From NCBI GenBank assembly GCA_031270615.1, contig JAISXE010000132.1, forward strand, positions 1-7,005: 7,005 bases of DNA, written 5' to 3'. The notes beneath the pieces are model-generated. The model was not told the origin of the DNA, did not search any database, and saw nothing but the letters and a program-made list of their open reading frames with translations. The DNA is from Spirochaetia bacterium (lineage in GTDB: Bacteria > Spirochaetota > Spirochaetia > DTKZ01). Both the position numbers and the translations under genes were made by a program. Position 1 is the stretch's first letter. Each line of letters starts with the position of its first letter. Shown here one piece after another: positions 6,268 to 7,005 of the stretch.

Positions 6268-6310
6268 GATTTCCGCTACTATCCCTCGCGCGACCAGGGG
6301 GATTTCCCCT

Positions 6311-6550
6311 CCAATCGCCCTGCCGCCTTGGACCTCACGAACAAGCACAGACGGAAAGCCATGCATTCCGATCAAAAAGCCTGTGTTTTTCCGTCTTGTC
6401 GGCCTGCCACCTTTATATACGACAGAACCGTTTTTGGGCCTCTCGCCCTGTTGCCGGGTGGGCAAAGACACGCCCTGATGGGCCTGCGTTTGTTTCGGCG
6501 TGTGTGGCCGGTGTTTTTCTGTATTCTTCCGCGCAAGGTGAGTTTATAAG
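6311..6550. other. Intergenic stretch with no supported gene
   Basis: Open frames exist on both strands, but none has a ribosome binding site or recognisable protein pattern. A 9-bp inverted repeat is present (AGACGGAAA at 6349-6357, TTTCCGTCT at 6388-6396). TTCTTCCGCGC at 6524-6534 is the exact complement of 6045-6055. Confidence 0.45.
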
Positions 6551-6724
6551 TTATCTTGACAGGGCTGTCCACTTACGAAATACCTTGCCAATGTAGGCGG
6601 CTTGTTTTTCATGCCGCTTGTACACCGATGCGGGTATTGGTTTGCGGATCTGTTCAATGACCTCGCGGGCAATTTTCTTGTCTTTTATCTCCGTAGGCTG
6701 TACGGGTTTGATTTTGGCGGCCAT
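6551..6724 (-). CDS. Small basic 57-residue protein of unknown function
   Basis: The frame runs from the ATG at 6724 to TAA at 6551 and gives 57 residues, beginning MAAKIKPVQPTEIKDKKIAR and ending VFRKWTALSR. AGGAGG lies 7 nt before the ATG, an excellent site. The product is strongly basic (many Lys and Arg), probably mostly helical (KKIAREVIEQIRK), and has no signal peptide or membrane segment. I do not recognise the family. A nucleic-acid-binding role or half of a toxin-antitoxin pair would suit its size and charge, but nothing in the sequence shows either, and no partner gene is adjacent. It lies 151 bp downstream of the proB-like gene in the same direction, beyond a long inverted repeat, so separate transcription is likely. 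Confidence 0.7.
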   Translation of the reverse strand: MAAKIKPVQPTEIKDKKIAREVIEQIRKPIPASVYKRHEKQAAYIGKVFRKWTALSR

Positions 6725-6731
6725 TTCGTTA

Positions 6732-6737
6732 CCTCCT
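6732..6737 (-). promoter_or_regulatory. Ribosome binding site of the 57-codon gene at 6551-6724
   Basis: AGGAGG on the minus strand followed by TAACGAA and ATG. This is the main evidence that the short frame is a real gene. Confidence 0.8.
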
Positions 6738-6778
6738 GCCTTGAATGCAGGGGATTTTTAGGGGCTATGCAAGAGAGA

Positions 6779-6842
6779 CGGCACGGACAAAAGAGGGGGG
6801 GATTTTCTCTGCGCCCTAGATCTTTTTTTTCCGTCCGTGCCG
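6779..6842 (-). terminator. Long inverted repeat after the proB-like gene, possible terminator
   Basis: CGGCACGGAC (6779-6788) pairs perfectly with GTCCGTGCCG (6833-6842). AAAAGA next to one arm can add six pairs with TCTTTT beside the other, across a small bulge. The transcript leaving the stem on the minus strand reads UCUCUCUU, a weak U-tract. The loop is long (about 26-44 nt), so a terminator role after proB is plausible but not secure. Confidence 0.4.
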
Positions 6843-6875
6843 CCAGTCTTTGTCGCTGGGGTCGGTGGTTCTTTA

Positions 6876-7005
6876 TCAGGCCTTGGGCAGGAACACGGTG
6901 CCCCGCTGCTTGCCGGAAAGCAGGTCGGCAAAAGCCGAGGGGCAGCCTCGGGTGATGACGGTGGCGATGCCGTACTTGGCCGCGAACGCCGCGGCGTCGA
7001 GTTTG
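6876..7005 (-). CDS. proB: Glutamate 5-kinase, C-terminal fragment (partial)
   Basis: The last 42 codons of a minus-strand gene enter from the right edge and stop with TGA at 6876. The fragment starts KLDAAAFAAKYGIATVITRG and ends LLSGKQRGTVFLPKA. The order K-L-x-A-A-x-x-A, G-I-x-x-x-I-x-x-G, L-x-G and G-T-x-F-x-P is that of the carboxyl end of glutamate 5-kinase. That enzyme phosphorylates glutamate with ATP in the first step of proline synthesis in the cytoplasm. The gene ends right after the kinase domain, so no RNA-binding PUA domain follows; short PUA-less forms are known. Another amino-acid kinase is possible but less likely. The gene is unrelated in function to the spike cluster. Confidence 0.72.
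   Translation of the reverse strand, partial: KLDAAAFAAKYGIATVITRGCPSAFADLLSGKQRGTVFLPKA

Noticed and set aside
6089..6283. Possible CRISPR array
   Set aside because: The repeats are 7-bp units without spacers, and the hairpins differ from one another. There is no regular repeat-spacer pattern and no cas gene.
6100..6471. A 123-codon minus-strand frame across the hairpin cluster
   Set aside because: It reads through perfect inverted repeats and part of the 7-bp array, with no ribosome site or protein pattern.
6166..6596. Plus-strand frames of 116-127 codons between the repeats and the small gene
   Set aside because: Overlapping frames in different phases, no ribosome site, and their starts lie in hairpin sequence.

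Overview
Organism. The window holds no rRNA or tRNA, so its source can only be inferred. The genes are GC-rich, all five lie on the minus strand, and four have strong AGGAGG-type ribosome binding sites. The longest intergenic gap is filled with perfect hairpins and a 7-bp tandem repeat. A phage-tail-like hub gene sits beside a very large putative effector. I associate this combination with gut spirochaetes such as Treponema, but that is a low-confidence inference.

Layout, in minus-strand transcription order from the right edge. (1) 7005-6876 is the C-terminal end of a glutamate 5-kinase-like gene (proB). (2) 6724-6551 is a 57-codon gene of unknown function. (3) About 765 bp without a gene (6550-5786) contains three perfect hairpins with 3-nt loops (6136-6267), six 7-bp tandem repeats (6089-6130) and an AT-rich, promoter-like stretch (5801-5940). 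(4) 5785-3731 encodes a 684-residue spike protein. It combines a gp5/VgrG OB-fold, a beta-helix-like stalk, a PAAR-like tip, two tandem Ig-like modules and a C-terminal transthyretin-like (TTR) domain. (5) 3741-3568 is a 57-residue protein whose start overlaps the end of the spike gene. (6) 3549 to the left edge is one uninterrupted frame of 1183 codons that leaves the window. It is the largest gene here, and its C-terminus lies outside.

How they fit together. Genes 4-6 are packed like an operon, with an 11-nt overlap and then an 18-nt gap. They look like a cargo module of a contractile injection apparatus (type VI secretion or an extracellular phage-tail-like system). The spike carries tip and TTR adaptor domains, the small protein may be an adaptor or chaperone, and the large protein is the likely cargo. 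That protein resembles an M23/LytM peptidase split by a roughly 600-residue insertion, with several catalytic positions replaced. It ends in a HP-EW ... HP-x-x-F-x-x-H domain that I recall from proteins near VgrG/PAAR genes. No sheath, tube or baseplate gene is visible, so the delivery machine is inferred from the spike alone.
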